Shown here one piece after another: positions 43,101 to 56,190 of a stretch of DNA of 64,000 nt. This stretch comes from Amphimedon queenslandica (lineage: Eukaryota; Porifera; Demospongiae; Haplosclerida; Niphatidae), in the NCBI RefSeq assembly GCF_000090795.2, contig NW_003546282.1, forward strand, positions 239,424 to 303,423, given 5' to 3'. The translations under genes and the position numbers were made by a program. The notes below the pieces were generated by a model that saw only the letters and a program-made list of their open reading frames with translations, was not told where the DNA came from and did not search any database. How positions within the stretch are numbered: position 1 is the stretch's first letter; each line of letters begins with the position of its first letter.

Positions 43101-46100
43101 ATTAGATTCATTACAAAATTTTTAAGTTACTCAAAACCTGGCCAAAGACCCTGTACTATGATGCACATGTAACACTCTTGCTTACTTTAACAGAATTCAT
43201 ATAAACTGAATATCCAATGACATCGCAATAGTTAGTACCGGTAGTAGGAGCGGACCAGGATAAAACCACATTATATGCACCAGGTACTGAACTGATTCCA
43301 GTCACTGGATTAGGAGGAGAATACAGTGGCACTATACTGCCATTGTAACCATTATTACTTCCAAATGAATTCTCAATTCCTACAGTATAATCAAGTCTAC
43401 AAAAGAAAGAGAGAGAGAGAGAGAGGAAGGAGAGAATATGTTAGTTAATGCAAGTAACTCATGTACTTGTACAAGTGGAATTAATGAGTAAATGTAGTAC
43501 ATGTACTGTAACATGTACATGTACAAACGTGCAGTACCTTTCACATGGGTTTAATCCAGTGAACTGAAACACATTAATACCGGCATAATCCTGACACTGG
43601 GAGTTACCACCAGTTAAACGCTCAAACAAAACCTAATGGAAAAAATATAACCAACAACAGTGTAAACCATGACAGTTTAAATAAACATGTACATGTACAT
43701 GTACATGTGTACATGTACATGTACTTACGCATATTCGGTGATCAGTGGGATCACTGTGGAGTGAACAGCCTCTCAAGGAAACAGTGACACTAACAGAGTC
43801 TGTGCTGTTGCTCGAAGCTGTCACTTCACTGCTGATTGGCATGGTGGGGGCTAAGGGAAGAGAAAAAAGTAGAGATAAATATAAGAAGGGCATTAATTGT
43901 GTAAATTAAATTAATTTACATGCATGTGGTTACCTCCGTCAACAGTAGTAACAAAAAATGTGTAGACTGAACTATTTGAATTGCCAGCAGCAATGAAGTC
44001 CAACTTATAGCTATAAAGTAAATAATAATAATAATTAATTATGGTCTAATGAATAGGGGCAGACTCACAGGTGACGTCCAAGAAACTGACTACTGGAAAC
44101 TGCCTGAGAATGATTATCTGAAACAAAACAAAACACAAGTGTAATTAAAATAAATACTTCATAGCGTACAGTACTCAATATCCTATGCTAAGGTGCATTA
44201 CATGTACATGTACATAGAAGTACATTATACGTGTACATGTACATTGTAGATGTATAATTTACTTTTGAGCGAATGTGAAGTAGTTGAGCCGGACTCATTG
44301 CAGGAATGAGACATAATATTCAGTGACAGAGATGTGTATCCCTGACATGTATCAGCTCCAGTTATAAGGAAACCAGTTGGGTAGTTTGGAGTTATTTTAA
44401 TATCATCACAAATAGGAGGAGCTGTAAAGGAGAAAGAAAATAAGGAAAAGAGAAATAGAGTTAATCAAAGCATGCATGTAGTAACTACTGTACATGTACA
44501 TGTGTACATAATGGTCAATGGCTTTGGTTATACACGTACATGTACAGGCTGGTACATCACTTTTTCCAAAAAATGGCTCCAAAATCACCCCCAATTTTTA
44601 TTACATTTTCTGATACATATTGATGTCCTTATGCTGTGTAGAAAGTTTGAGCTGATTCCGACTTCAATTTTCAAGTTACGGCCATTTTTTTAAAATGGCA
44701 AAAATCTAAAAAATAGCCAAGGCAGCCCATGGTTTTTTCCAAAAAATGGCTCAGCAATCACCCCAAATTTTTATTACATTTTTTGATACACATTAATGCC
44801 CTTATGCTGTGTAGCAAGTTTGAGTTGTAACTGAAATTCATTGATTGACTAATTTGACTTACCATTGCAAATACTGTGATAACCAGTATGTATATTTTGA
44901 TAAATACTAGAAGAGAAAGAGAGAGAGAGATAGTAAAATTTACATGTATAGTTGTATACACATACACATGTACATACACATACATGTTACATATAAATAA
45001 TTATAGACATTCAGTGCCATACATGTAAGTGTGTACTCTTTAATTCAGTTGCTTACTTTGATGGTACATCTCCCTCACCATCTTCACCAGCAGTTATATT
45101 GTTATACACACACTTGCCTCCGTCAACGCTTGTGTCCCACACGCATTGAGCGTCACGTGACTTTATACAGTCTCTGTTAAGGACAGGCAAATTGCAAATT
45201 AGCACATGCAACATGTACATGTACTGTACCTGCAGTTGCCGTAAAGGTGACAGCTCACTGCTGAAAACTTGTACACGCGTGAATAGGTAGTAGCGTAAAG
45301 GTATCTTGAATTCCCCTCAATCTAAGAGAATAAAAAAGCAACAGAGAGAGAGAGAGGGAGAGGAGAGAGAGAGGGAGGGAGAGAGAGAGAGAGAGGGGGG
45401 AGAGAGTGGGCATGTAAACAGGACATTACAGAGTAGATTAAAATTGCATTAAAGTGTCAAAAAATATGTCACTTACTCTCAAATATAGCTGCTCAACACT
45501 TCTGCTGTCCGCCAGCTATAACAAAAGAATTCTGATTTACAACATGTTTACAAAGAGACACACATTCATCAATTCATTAATTGTAAACAATAGGACCACA
45601 TGTAACACAGTAGAATAACATATTAGTGTACATAAATAAATTCTTTTTGGAAATACATGTACACGTTTAAATAATAATGATAATACTTGATTAAGACGTG
45701 CTGATGTACATGTAGTGTATAGTATGTAATTACATGAAGTAGAGATGAAATAACATCACAAAAACAATCAGACATGATGGTGTCCAATAATTTGATTATT
45801 AAGAGTACATGTACATGTAGACAAGGACACATGATACTCTTCTATTGCTTCATTGATTATAAAGTTAATGTACATGTACATGTACTCCATTAGGATGTAA
45901 ACGTTACCTCCCATTCTTGAGATACTATAGAATCGTGTGAAACTTGACGCAGACCTGCTCTTCGATCCATTGGATAATCACTGGGTTTAGTGGTAAGCGC
46001 CATTTTATAGATCTTACCATTATCTGTGTGAGATGTATGATTACACTGTTGTATTGTATGCAACATAAAAAGTACATGCAAATGTAGCATGGAAAATTGA

Positions 46101-49100
46101 AAGCCTTTTTTAGAAAAAATATTTAGTCAGAATTGACTTCAACTTTAATTCACATGTTGTACATGTACATGTAAATGCATACAGTACTTACTAGTGGAGA
46201 GGAATATAACATCTTGCATTAGACAATGTGAACTGTCATTAAAAGCAGTAACACAAGCTCTATCAGTAACAACCTTAGTGAATCTATTGAGAGAAAGAAA
46301 TACACGTAAAAAAGAGAGTAATTAATTTAATATTATTGCATTATAAACAAGCAAAGGCTCAATGAACAGTAACTTACACTTCTCCAGGGAACTCCGCCAG
46401 AGGAAGATAGATCCCATAATACTGCTGTATGCCACTTTTAGTCCGAATATAGTCAGACTCACCCATTGAAAAACGATTATTAGCCTTGCTACACTGTAAT
46501 TAAAACAATCATAAAATACATGTAATGTACATGTACATGGATACAAAATACATGTAATGTACATTGTACATGTACAATGTAAAAAAACTCGTATACAGTA
46601 GTACAAGTACTTAGTACTTACATCAAGATAGCTTCTAGCTTTAGCATCCCCAAGTCTTCGCTCAAAATTGTTTTGATTGAACACTTCATAGACTCCTCTG
46701 TAAGTCTCGGCCAGGAAAGATCCTGCAACTCCAATATCAATTTTTCCGGCAAAATAAACGCAGACAGCAGTACCGTTGGGGGCATATCTATGAGAGAGAG
46801 GGGGGGAGAGAGAGATAGGGAGGGAGGGGGGAGGAGGAAAAAGTGAGAGTGAGATAAGAGGATATGAACCTGTACATGTACAGTATATAGCAACAAATAC
46901 TGTGGGTGTAAACATGTACATGTAAATGTACATGTACATGTATATCATTATAGTATCAAACTTACTGTTCGCTGGTGAATATTGCATACATGAGCTTATG
47001 CCATATATGCTTATTACCATGCCAGCGACTCTTAACATCAGTCATATGCGTATCGCCTAATGAATGGAGAAAAGTACTTTAAAAATAATGATCAATTGGC
47101 ATGCACAATCTACACATGTACTGGACTGTTAGATCTAGAGAGAGTTTAGGAGGCTTGACATCTTCAATTTTTTTAGCTTTTGGTCTCTCATATTTAGCCT
47201 ACAGTCTCCCATTTTAGTTACACAAGTAGATTATGGTCTCCAAAAATTTACAAATGTAAAGTGTAGCCTCTATATATTAATGTGATGATGAACTCACGTA
47301 GTCCAGTGTAAAAGAAAATCTGGGCTCCATAAGATTCCGGAGTTCCCAGGGGCTCTTTCCCGCAATAGATCTCAGCCTTCACCAGCGAACCAAATAGGTT
47401 TCCACTAAGAGCTCTGTCATCCTAAAATGATGAAAAATTAATAATAATTTAATGTAACTTTAGGTACATGTACGTACGTACCTTGCAAACTCTTATTAGT
47501 CTTGATCTTACAGGAGACTGAGGGAGAGAGGGAGAGAATGTGACGTGAAAGAAGAGAGTGAGAATAAAATGATAAACTAAAACCAAAACAACAACAAACT
47601 ATACACACATACAAACCGATGTATTGTTTATGTTTATTGTTTACACTCATGTATTGTACGTGATCATGCAGATGTTGGATTGACTTACAGAACTTGAATC
47701 GGTCGCTAAGAACTCTCTCTCTCGAAAGAAAAATAAATACATTTTAAAGTTATCATCATCAGACAAGTCGACATTGTAAATATCAATTGGATGATATGGA
47801 GCTATAGGAAAAAAATAATAATAATGAAACAAAAGTAAAATAAAAAAGAGAGAGAGGGAGGGAGGGGGTACCTCTTATTTGGAAGTCATCACTCGACTGT
47901 ATTGTACGGTCCTTGCCCGATACTTCAAGGTTCTTTGATGAGGTATTGTATGAGATATTGTAACGAGCGAAATCAAAAGAATTCCACAAGTTAGCAGCGT
48001 AGAAACCGCTAGCAACAATCTTATCGTCACCTAAAATAAAGAAAGAAGTGAAAAAATGATAGTTTTAACATGTACATTTAGTATATACATGTATACATGC
48101 ACATGTATAAAATAAATCAGCAAGAAATTTGAACACATGTTTAATTTTTTACATGTGAAACACACAATGGAACAAGGACAATAAAGTCCTGCAAGTGTAG
48201 AGTTGTACATGTACATGTACATACAGTGCACTATAGCAAATGCCATTAATATAAATAAGTATAAATACATGTACATGTAAATGTACCTTGAAAGTCCCAC
48301 AGTGCAGGAATGGATGGATGGACTGAAATGACGCCAACATCATGAGTACTTATAGGATCACTGGCCTCACTAGTGTTACTGATATCAGACTAAGAGGAGG
48401 GGGAGGGAGAGGGAGGGGAGGGAGTGGGAGAGGGAGAGAGAGGGGAGGGAGAGGGAGAGAGAGAGGGGGGGAGGCAGAGAGGGGGTAGATAATAATTTTA
48501 ATTCTACACAAATATACTGTACATAGTTGCTCAGGATGTCATGTGAAATTTGTAAACATGAAAATAAATGAGTAAATTATTGGCATACTAAGCAATAATG
48601 AACACATGAGTGTATTGGGTATGATCATGTGTCTCTGCCTGTAGGAGTACACCATATTGGATTACATATCAAATGTAAATTACCAGTTTTAATGTCCGAC
48701 ATTTTGGAGCATAGGCGTCAGTCCCACATACATAAAGTCTGTCGGCGGCAGTTGTATCAGGTAACTTCCTGTATGTCCTAATGTGGTTATGACAAGCAAA
48801 ACTCTGAGGGAGAGGGAGAGAGAGAGAGAGAGAAGAAGAAAATAAGTCATACATGTACATGTACCAAATTGAATCATTTGCTAAAATGTATGTACTGTAC
48901 TGTTGCATGTATAATACACATACTGTACATGTACATGTACATGTACATGCATAAATACATAATGAACAGTGTAGTTGAATACATTTGTACATGTATAGTG
49001 TACATAAATGCACATGTACTTACGTCATCCACTGATATTGTTTTACAGGCTGTCACTTCGGCAGGAGTTGCACCCCAAGAAAATTCCTTAACTTTCGTCA

Positions 49101-52100
49101 AATTTATATTTAATTCATATAATATATTCCTAAAAATTATAAAAGTACATAAAAAGATCCACCCTCTCTCTTTGCTCCTACTCCTCCTTCTCTTCATTTA
49201 TTATTATTATTATTTTCGGCTCTTACTTGGCACCAATGAATATATTGCCAGTTGTAGAGTCGTTGAAATTAATTTCATTTACAAAGAATGAATAGGCGTC
49301 AAATGCCGTCACATTTTCCTCAGGAAATACAAAAGTGTCCTTCATTCCAGCAGTCTCTGTCAAAATAAAATAATAATAATAACAACAACAACAACAACAA
49401 CAATAATAATAATAATAATAATAATGGTAGAAAATGAATCAGAATTTTTAAAGTTGCTCCAAAATCGGGCAAAAGTCCCTGTACTATAGTACATGGTCTC
49501 GGGCCAAATTTTACCAAAAATGAAAAGTAGACATGTTCTTATGATGCCTAAAAACTTTGAGCTGATTCCAATCAAGTTTGAATTTTTTATGAATTTTTAA
49601 AGTTGTTAAAAAATGACTTGCATACAGTACATACTGATCAAGCAATAAACAAGATGTTATAGTGTTCATATGTACAGTACATGTAGCTGTAATCATGAAT
49701 GATGTAGGCCACCTAAAACATAAAAAGGAGAAGAAAGTTAAAGAATGAGATTCATAATCAATATGAGACAGTTTGCCCTTTGATCAATACTCACATGAGG
49801 GACCAGTGACTGTACCATTACAGCTATTCATAGTCCCTTGAGTATAATAGAGACAGAACATGATAAACACTCACAAACAATAGAGGACATTGTACATAGA
49901 CATATTCATCATCAGGAGCACACACACACACACACACACAGTGCATGTACATATACCTATACTAAAGAGAGCTGTAGGCCTTATACCCATTAAGATGAGT
50001 ATACAGTCAATCCTGTCTATTCAGGACACCTTGGGACCCAATAATACCCTAGCTCCTGATTATGAACCTGTCCTTATTTCAGAGGTTCATTAATACACAT
50101 TACTATTGTATTGGGACTGATACTGCCTGTCCTGATTATGAAAGTGTCCTTATTTTAGAGTGTCCACAATAGGAAGGTCATACTAACCTCCATATAACTC
50201 CCTCCCTTTCTACTTATTACCACAACCCAGACACCACCAGGAAACAGACATAAGACCACAAGAGGAACAAAAGCACACAACCAATGACCTCATTTTAGCA
50301 CAAAATCAATACTGAAATAATACACACATACAATCAGTATGAAACCTCATTTGAGTATTAACATGTACAAGTATACTATTATAAATCTAGCAGTGTATTT
50401 AATGCAGTCAAGAAATAGGATTATAAAGTACAGGTGTACATTAAGGCCTCCATACACTAGGCAACATGTTGCTAGCAACTTCTGTGGCTACTTTGATCTT
50501 GTAATCATTTTGTTCCAAAAATAGAACAGAATTCTATTCTTAGACACAAGATCAAAGTGACCACAGAAGTTGCTAGCAACATGTTGCCTAGTGTATGGAG
50601 GGCTTTAGAATCATTACTGTACTTTGATTAAGGTACACATCACAAATTGATGTATATACTGTATGTACAGTACATTGGGGTCTGTGTCCAAACACATTAT
50701 AAACAGAGCAATAACAGCTGTCGAGCTAAAAGCATTGGGAGTACATTGGTACAAACCAGAATACATAATAAACAAAATATTAAGGAGAGAATATCACCAC
50801 CTGCGGTCTATTCCTTATGAGCACAAAATGACAACATAGCCTAGTCTAGACTCTATTCCTTAATAAGTAATACTCTGTGTGTTTGTACAGCTAGTGAATC
50901 ACTACCTTCTAAAAATTGATAAAGTATACCGTGGAAGTACAATGTATAGCTACAAATTAGTTCTTTTGTAGCTACATGTACACACAATGTCACACATGCA
51001 TGTGTACATGTACATGTCCACCTGGTGGTACCACTATTAAATAGAGGAATATTGCATCAGTGGATTGTACAAATTAACACACATGGACAGTATAAAGGGA
51101 ATTTATATTACGAAATAAATGTTTCATGTGTACTCTGATTATCTGCTCCATTACATGTACAGATGTACAGTACGTGTATTACATTAGTGGATATCCTCAA
51201 TCAAATGAGACTCCATGTAATCGTATTGTAATCATAATAACAGAATGTGTACAACTACATCAGTAATCAAATACCATAACTAAATACCAATTTAGCAATT
51301 AAATACATATTTATGGGTGTTTGTGCCTTTCAAAAACAGTTTATAAACACAAATAAATCAACTTTAAGACAACAGTGGAGGTACAATGTGTACATGTATG
51401 GGATATATGAATGGTAAACAATTACAATTTACAATAATGTATACATCTACAATTTACATGTACATGTAATAGCAAAGACCTAATGAGTAGCATGACAGCC
51501 AAAATGACAGTAATTGAGATCTTATTTCATATGTTTGTAAACATATAAATGTGAGAAGGAAGAGAGAGAGAGGGAGAGAGAGAGACAAGAGAGAAACCTA
51601 CAACATCATACAGTATATACAGTACATGTAATAAGGAGATGTGAGTAGAGTAACAGGATGCTTAACAGTAAGAATACAGTAAAGGTTCATGTAGATGGAC
51701 AAGGATCAACATTTCCTCGAAGCAGAAGATAAACCAAGAGAGTATAAGGGCCAGGATAAAAGGGAAATAGAAATACATGTACATTATTTATAAAGGGAGA
51801 GGGAAACAGAGAGGGTGGATAATCATAATCTGATATCCGTATAGTTTGTTTTACTTATCAGAGTTTGGAAATCACTCACACATGTAAACACTGAGTAGGT
51901 TTTACATGTATACGTATACATGCATGGGCAAACAGTATTAGCATGGGCAAACAGTATTAGCACGAACAACATCCTTACAAAGGAAATAAAGAATAAACAC
52001 TTCACTAGTACATGTTCCTCATTCCTGTTTAAAGGGCAACTAAAATTAACATAAATAGGATTGTGTACATTTTCATGATAACTGCATGTGAAGACAACAT

Positions 52101-52818
52101 CATTCCAGTGAACTAAAACTACACATAATGTAACTGGCATTCATGTCTTCTAGGTATATATACACGTACATGTACATGTGGCAGGCACATTGTGTGTTTT
52201 CATTAGGATGTAAACAGGGAACCACACTGCCAATTTTTTTTTAATTTAATGCACATGATGATCCAAATAGAAATTCATGCAGTAACTACAATTGTAATTA
52301 TACATACATGCAAGTCCAGTAGTACAATGTACATGTACATGTACTGTAAGTGCAGGTCTCAGTTCAGTACTGTATATGTTATGACTTTGGTATTATTTCA
52401 AATCTTAACAATGTCATAATTACTCTAATAGTTACACAGTCTGTATGTACATATATACACACTGCTTCAACTATGAACTAAAAACAATAATAATAGCTAG
52501 CCAAAGTACATATAAGCTTTGAAGGAGATAAAGACTATGTGTAATCATAAAACTGGTACTTCTGAATAAGCTGTAATACTGCAAAAACTACTCATACACA
52601 AAGAAGAGTCAAAAGGATGTGAAAATAAATTATCATAGTGAAGACTATTACATGAACTGTCGCTCACCGTTCCAAGTCAGGCGAAGGGCATGGCTTCTAA
52701 CAGCATAGTGAGGATGGAGTATTTTTAAAAAGGTTTGTTGTATCCCTCTCTGGATGAAGCAACAAAACAGAAGACATACTAAAAAATAAGATACACGTAG
52801 CCTTCCAAGAAGAGCCAT
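40188..52818 (-). CDS. Sema-PSI-FN3 single-pass receptor
   Basis: 28 exons, high to low: 52818-52668, 49356-49227, 49129-49024, 48803-48684, 48389-48287, 48030-47872, 47801-47689, 47517-47482, 47421-47298, 47056-46966, 46787-46622, 46493-46378, 46283-46192, 46023-45908, 45515-45477, 45321-45230, 45173-45057, 44906-44863, 44421-44263, 44117-44069, 44010-43934, 43850-43729, 43632-43538, 43396-43186, 43004-42905, 42790-42642, 42411-41335, 41147-40188; 1637 residues. Signal peptide (VSYFLVCLLFCCFIQ). Sema propeller about 55-575: ADRLYVCGTDAYAPKC, SRLIRVCK, STNNGKIYKMALT. PSI about 577-612: CHLYGNCRDCIKSRDAQCVW. Then cysteine-bearing segments and about five or six FN3 domains, for example VDGLTATTSSPQSVLVRWYP and AIPGTPVNITVYID. 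TM near 1550 (VVTVVTIMAIIAAIVIVVIF), tail about 59 residues with no kinase or GAP. Extracellular guidance-type receptor or ligand; neither plexin nor classical semaphorin. Confidence 0.9.
44565..44840 (+). repeat. Diverged relatives of the 186-bp repeat, two copies
   Basis: In a Sema-FN3 intron. It keeps the TTATGCTGTGTAGAAAGTTT and TTTTTATTACATTTTCTGAT blocks but has no palindrome. CCAAAAAATGGCTC replaces it, so this is a second subfamily. Confidence 0.7.
49440..49610 (+). repeat. 186-bp repeat, single copy
   Basis: In the first coding intron of the Sema-FN3 gene, with TCCCTGTACTATAGTACATG and GAGCTGATTCCAATCAAGTT; part of the middle is deleted. Confidence 0.82.
50445..50603. mobile_element. 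Hairpin-forming MITE
   Basis: About 159 bp. The left arm GGCCTCCATACACTAGGCAA continues through CATGTTGCTAGCAACTTCTG to a TTTGATCTTGT block. The right arm is its near-perfect inverse (ends CCTAGTGTATGGAGGGC). Arms are about 57 bp around a loop of about 45 bp. It has no coding capacity. The target site is unclear: TTAA on the left and TTTA on the right. Most likely a foldback/MITE; a transcribed copy would form a long hairpin RNA. Confidence 0.8.
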
Positions 52819-54887
52819 CTTCCTTATTAGTGAATTAAACCTGCCAAAAAATAAGTAAATGTATAACCATTTGTAACACAAGCACATCATGAAAAATTAC
52901 TATGTCGTGAAGACCATGTACACGGTACAGGCTGCTTGCTGATAATGCTTATGTGATTTAAATGGCTCAATTAGCAAGATAAAACAAATACGAGATTGAA
53001 TGATAATATCTCTTATCACTATCCTTTCTAAAACATAAACTTTACTACTACACATCTTCTCATACAGGCTTTAGTAGATTACTAACAACAGTGAAAGTTG
53101 AAAGCTGCCATTTTAAAAGGGAAATAAGGACAATATCAAATAAAAGTGTAATCCACCAAGTACTAAGTACAGGCCAGACAGAGTATAATAATCAATTAGA
53201 CTCAGACACTCTAAGATACTACACACTCCATTCAATACCAAGTTAGCATGTAGTTCACAACATCAGCCACTAGACAATAAAACTAATCAAAATTGAATCC
53301 TCAGCATAATAAACACACACACCATCCACCATTACTGTATCCACATCTACTCATCAACCCTCACTTATAGTCAAAGCAAGTTAAGCAGCTGAAAAAAGAG
53401 GGTGTACACTATCTAACCACTGGAAGCCATTGTATATTTTATACAGTCTGACCACAATCTAGCATTAAAAAAAAGCAAAACAATACACAAATTGTACTAT
53501 ATTATCATTATACACATCAGGGCAAAAGCTTTTAAGGCATATGTACACACATTCCCTTTAGCATAATTGAGAGGGAAAATAAAGAGGGGGAGACAGAGAG
53601 AAAGTTTAAAGTAACACCCACTCATGTACTTCTCCCACGAGTAAATGAATAAGATAAGATATGCAAATGCTCCATTAGAGGGAAACTTAACCTCTTAACA
53701 AAATATATTATATTATGGTAAGGTTTCAAAACATCAGCACTATGTATAACGGCAGTTAGCAGATAACAGTGCTTATATGTAAAATAGATGGTGAATAGAG
53801 AAAAAAGGTCCCCGTCTATTCATCACTACAGTGCTCTATCTACAGCCAGCAACACTGAGAGTGTCAATAGTATATTCAAATTGATACTACTGATATCTAT
53901 ACAATATTATTGGTTTTAAGTGCAAGATTAATGTCCAATGACACAGATATCACATCTCATTAAATAACAATAAAAACAAATGAAATACAAGTATTGGACT
54001 ATGCACCAAACATGGAGAATCATTAGCAAGAGGTACCCACAGAAGAAGATTAGTTAGTGGTTAAGAAATGAAGCATGTGACACACAAAACTGTAATTACC
54101 ACTTGTATATACAACATTGGTACAGGGCAGAGAAAAGAGAGGCTATAACCAATTATACATTGTAAATCATTCATGCTTTGGGAATGGTACTTTACAGTTC
54201 ACGCATATAATTAAATAAAATGAGGCAAGGAAGGAGAGTGAGGGAGAGAGAAACAGACACAGTTCTGCGAATATTCTCTCCAATAAAGGATGTTCATACA
54301 ATGGCTGAATTGTGACAGCAAAGTGTTAGAATAACGGGAATTGATCATAGCTTTCCTTCAAGGCAAATCTGCTGATTCTGCTGCCCACAAAGGCCATGTT
54401 TAACCAAAATTAGTATTGTAAATGATATTAGCAATATCGCAGGAACGAGTAACGACAGTATAAAAAGGAGGCGCTAAAGAGTAGCCGTATCCCAAAGCAT
54501 CTGCAAGGAGTGCTTTAAGTGCATTTACCTTATTGAGCCTCTTCTGTTGCCACGTCTCTATATAGAGGAGAGATGAAAGGCAGTCGAGACCAAACTCTTC
54601 TTCTCTTAGGCTTTTCCAATTCCAAAAATAGCTGACAGTTTAATTCAAGCCACGCCTCTAGTCTAATTATAATTTTTTCCACTGACAAAAATTGGAGCTA
54701 TTACGGTACACATGTATGACACACGTGGAAGCACGTGAGTATTACTGTCGTTCTTCTTAAAATTTCTTACCTCCTCGTGTGAGGAGAGTACTGTACCATA
54801 GATATACCACCGTAGTTCACATGTGTAAGGTCAGGCAGACGGGCACTGTTTCGATTGTAGAGGAAAACCTAAAATCCATATCATACA
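52819..54887. other. Upstream region between the Sema-FN3 and CP2-like genes
   Basis: About 2 kb without a coding region I can support. On the minus strand an acceptor-like TTTTTTGGCAG lies just before the Sema start codon. A donor-like AATAAG|GTAAATG ends at 54529, so 52842-54528 may be a 5' UTR intron with a non-coding first exon near 54529-54640. A plus-strand TATAAAAAG is at 54459-54467. Both readings are inferred. Confidence 0.35.
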
Positions 54888-55983
54888 ATGGCTTATTTTA
54901 GTCCAACTCTTCAGTCTTCTCAATCTCCATCTAATTCTAGGCCATCTACTTATTCCCCTCCACCTGCACCTGAATTTAATAGCCCGCCTTGTTCTTTGGC
55001 CAGCCAACCAGGATTGGAACAGGTTACATATCAGCTCCAGCAGTTGGCTCTATTGGCGAGGCCATATACTTATTCCCCTCCACCTGCACCTAAATTTAAT
55101 GGCCCGCCTTGTTCCTTGGCCAGTCATTCAGGATTAGAACAGGTTCCATATCAGCTCCAGTCGCTAGCTCCATTGGCAAACGTTGATGAGACGAGGCAGT
55201 GGCTGACTAACAATAGGTTTGCTCCTTACATCTCTCTCTTTGCTAATTATGGAGGTGAGTACATGTACATCAAAGGTATTGCTTACTATAAATGTTGTCT
55301 CTATAAGTATATACAGGTACTGACCTAATGGGATTAAGCCGTAATGATTTGATGGAAATATGTGGCATTGTTCATGGTATACGACTATATAATGCACTTC
55401 ATATGAGGTATGTATTCCTTAATTACCATTACCATTTCATATCCATTTCACATTGGGGTTATTTTTGTCAATAGGATATACATATCACTAGAAGAAGGCA
55501 GAGGTATTGTATATTTCTTAAGAGTTTTTTTGCTGTCTAATTATTGACATTTATTTTTATATTGTATTATTATTTTTTTGTGTTCACGCAATTATTTTTA
55601 ATAGAGTACCATCCTATTTCGATGAACAAACTCACGGTTGTCCTCCTTAAAGAGTGGATTGCTGGAAGGCTCTCGATACCTCCGTCAGTAATCACTGCAC
55701 TTCTTTTAGAGGACGATTGTGGAAGACTGGTCTATATCGATAATAGTGTTAGTAAAATGTCAATCAGTCAATAAACTGTTCGTTTTTTATTATAGCTCTT
55801 AAGAAGTATTAAAAAGACTTATTTTGATATTAAACAAGAAGGTCAGACTCTTGTTGTTATTTAATAATAATTGACTTCTATATTATTATCATCATAGTGA
55901 ATGAGACTGGATCAATGAGGATCATACTGAAGGAGTCATGCACCCACTACAGTACAGATGACAGTATGACTGGCCAACGCTAG
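54888..55983 (+). CDS. CP2/LSF-type SAM and C-terminal domain protein lacking the DNA-binding domain
   Basis: Six exons: 54888-55254, 55317-55407, 55475-55503, 55605-55747, 55796-55841, 55898-55983; 253 residues. Residues about 97-155 match the SAM domain of TFCP2/UBP1/LSF: VDETRQWLTNNRFAPYISLF, TDLMGLSRNDLMEICGI, GIRLYNALHMR. The rest matches the ubiquitin-like C-terminal domain of CP2 factors (RIYISLEE, LTVVLLKEWIAGRLSIPPSV, GSMRIILKES), which mediates oligomerisation. The immunoglobulin-like CP2 DNA-binding domain that should precede it is absent. In its place are two tandem 40-residue proline-rich repeats (TYSPPPAPEFNSPPCSLASQ and TYSPPPAPKFNGPPCSLASH). It could titrate full-length CP2 factors by hetero-oligomerising. 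Gene model strong; role inferred. Confidence 0.83.
54948..55187 (+). repeat. Coding tandem duplication, about 120 bp x 2
   Basis: Two adjacent copies in exon 1 of the CP2-like gene encode similar 40-residue units starting RPSTYSPPPAP and RPYTYSPPPAP. The period of 120 nt keeps frame. Differences at several codons indicate the duplication is not brand new. Confidence 0.85.
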
Positions 55984-56190
55984 GAAGAATGATCTACTAT
56001 TAATTATTTGTTATTATTATTCTTTAATTTAAATTGACATTAAAAGATTCTTCTGTGATTTATTGTTTTATTATTCAGACTAAATTTAATTGTTTTTAGA
56101 ATTTTATTATCAAAAAATTTTTATGTCCGAGCGCGAGTTGAGAGAAGTACACGCCCACCCACGTGAGGGATATTAGAAGCTCGATTAGAA

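Larger units (their letters stand above)
49357..52667. other. First coding intron of the Sema-FN3 gene, repeats only
   Basis: A 3.3 kb intron with an AAC/AAT microsatellite (49367-49425), one 186-bp repeat copy (49440-49610), a GTCCTTATT-type repeat fragment (about 50003-50170), a long hairpin element (50445-50603) and many ACATGT motifs. I see no nested gene. Confidence 0.5.

Noticed and set aside
46322-47038. Long minus-strand frame of 238 codons as one exon
   Set aside because: It reads through the intron between Sema exons; only 46787-46622 and 46493-46378 in the proper frames match the Sema fold.
49797-49840. Exon-like segment between Sema exons 1 and 2 (GTMNSCNGTVTGPS with good splice sites)
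   Set aside because: Including it makes the next junction read TAG, a stop. Joining exon 52818-52668 directly to 49356 gives an open, Sema-like sequence.
50003-50170. GTCCTTATT-type repeat as a gene or regulatory block
   Set aside because: Diverged internal repeat (CCTGATTATGAA with GTCCTTATTT twice) without ends or coding capacity; probably an old MITE fragment.
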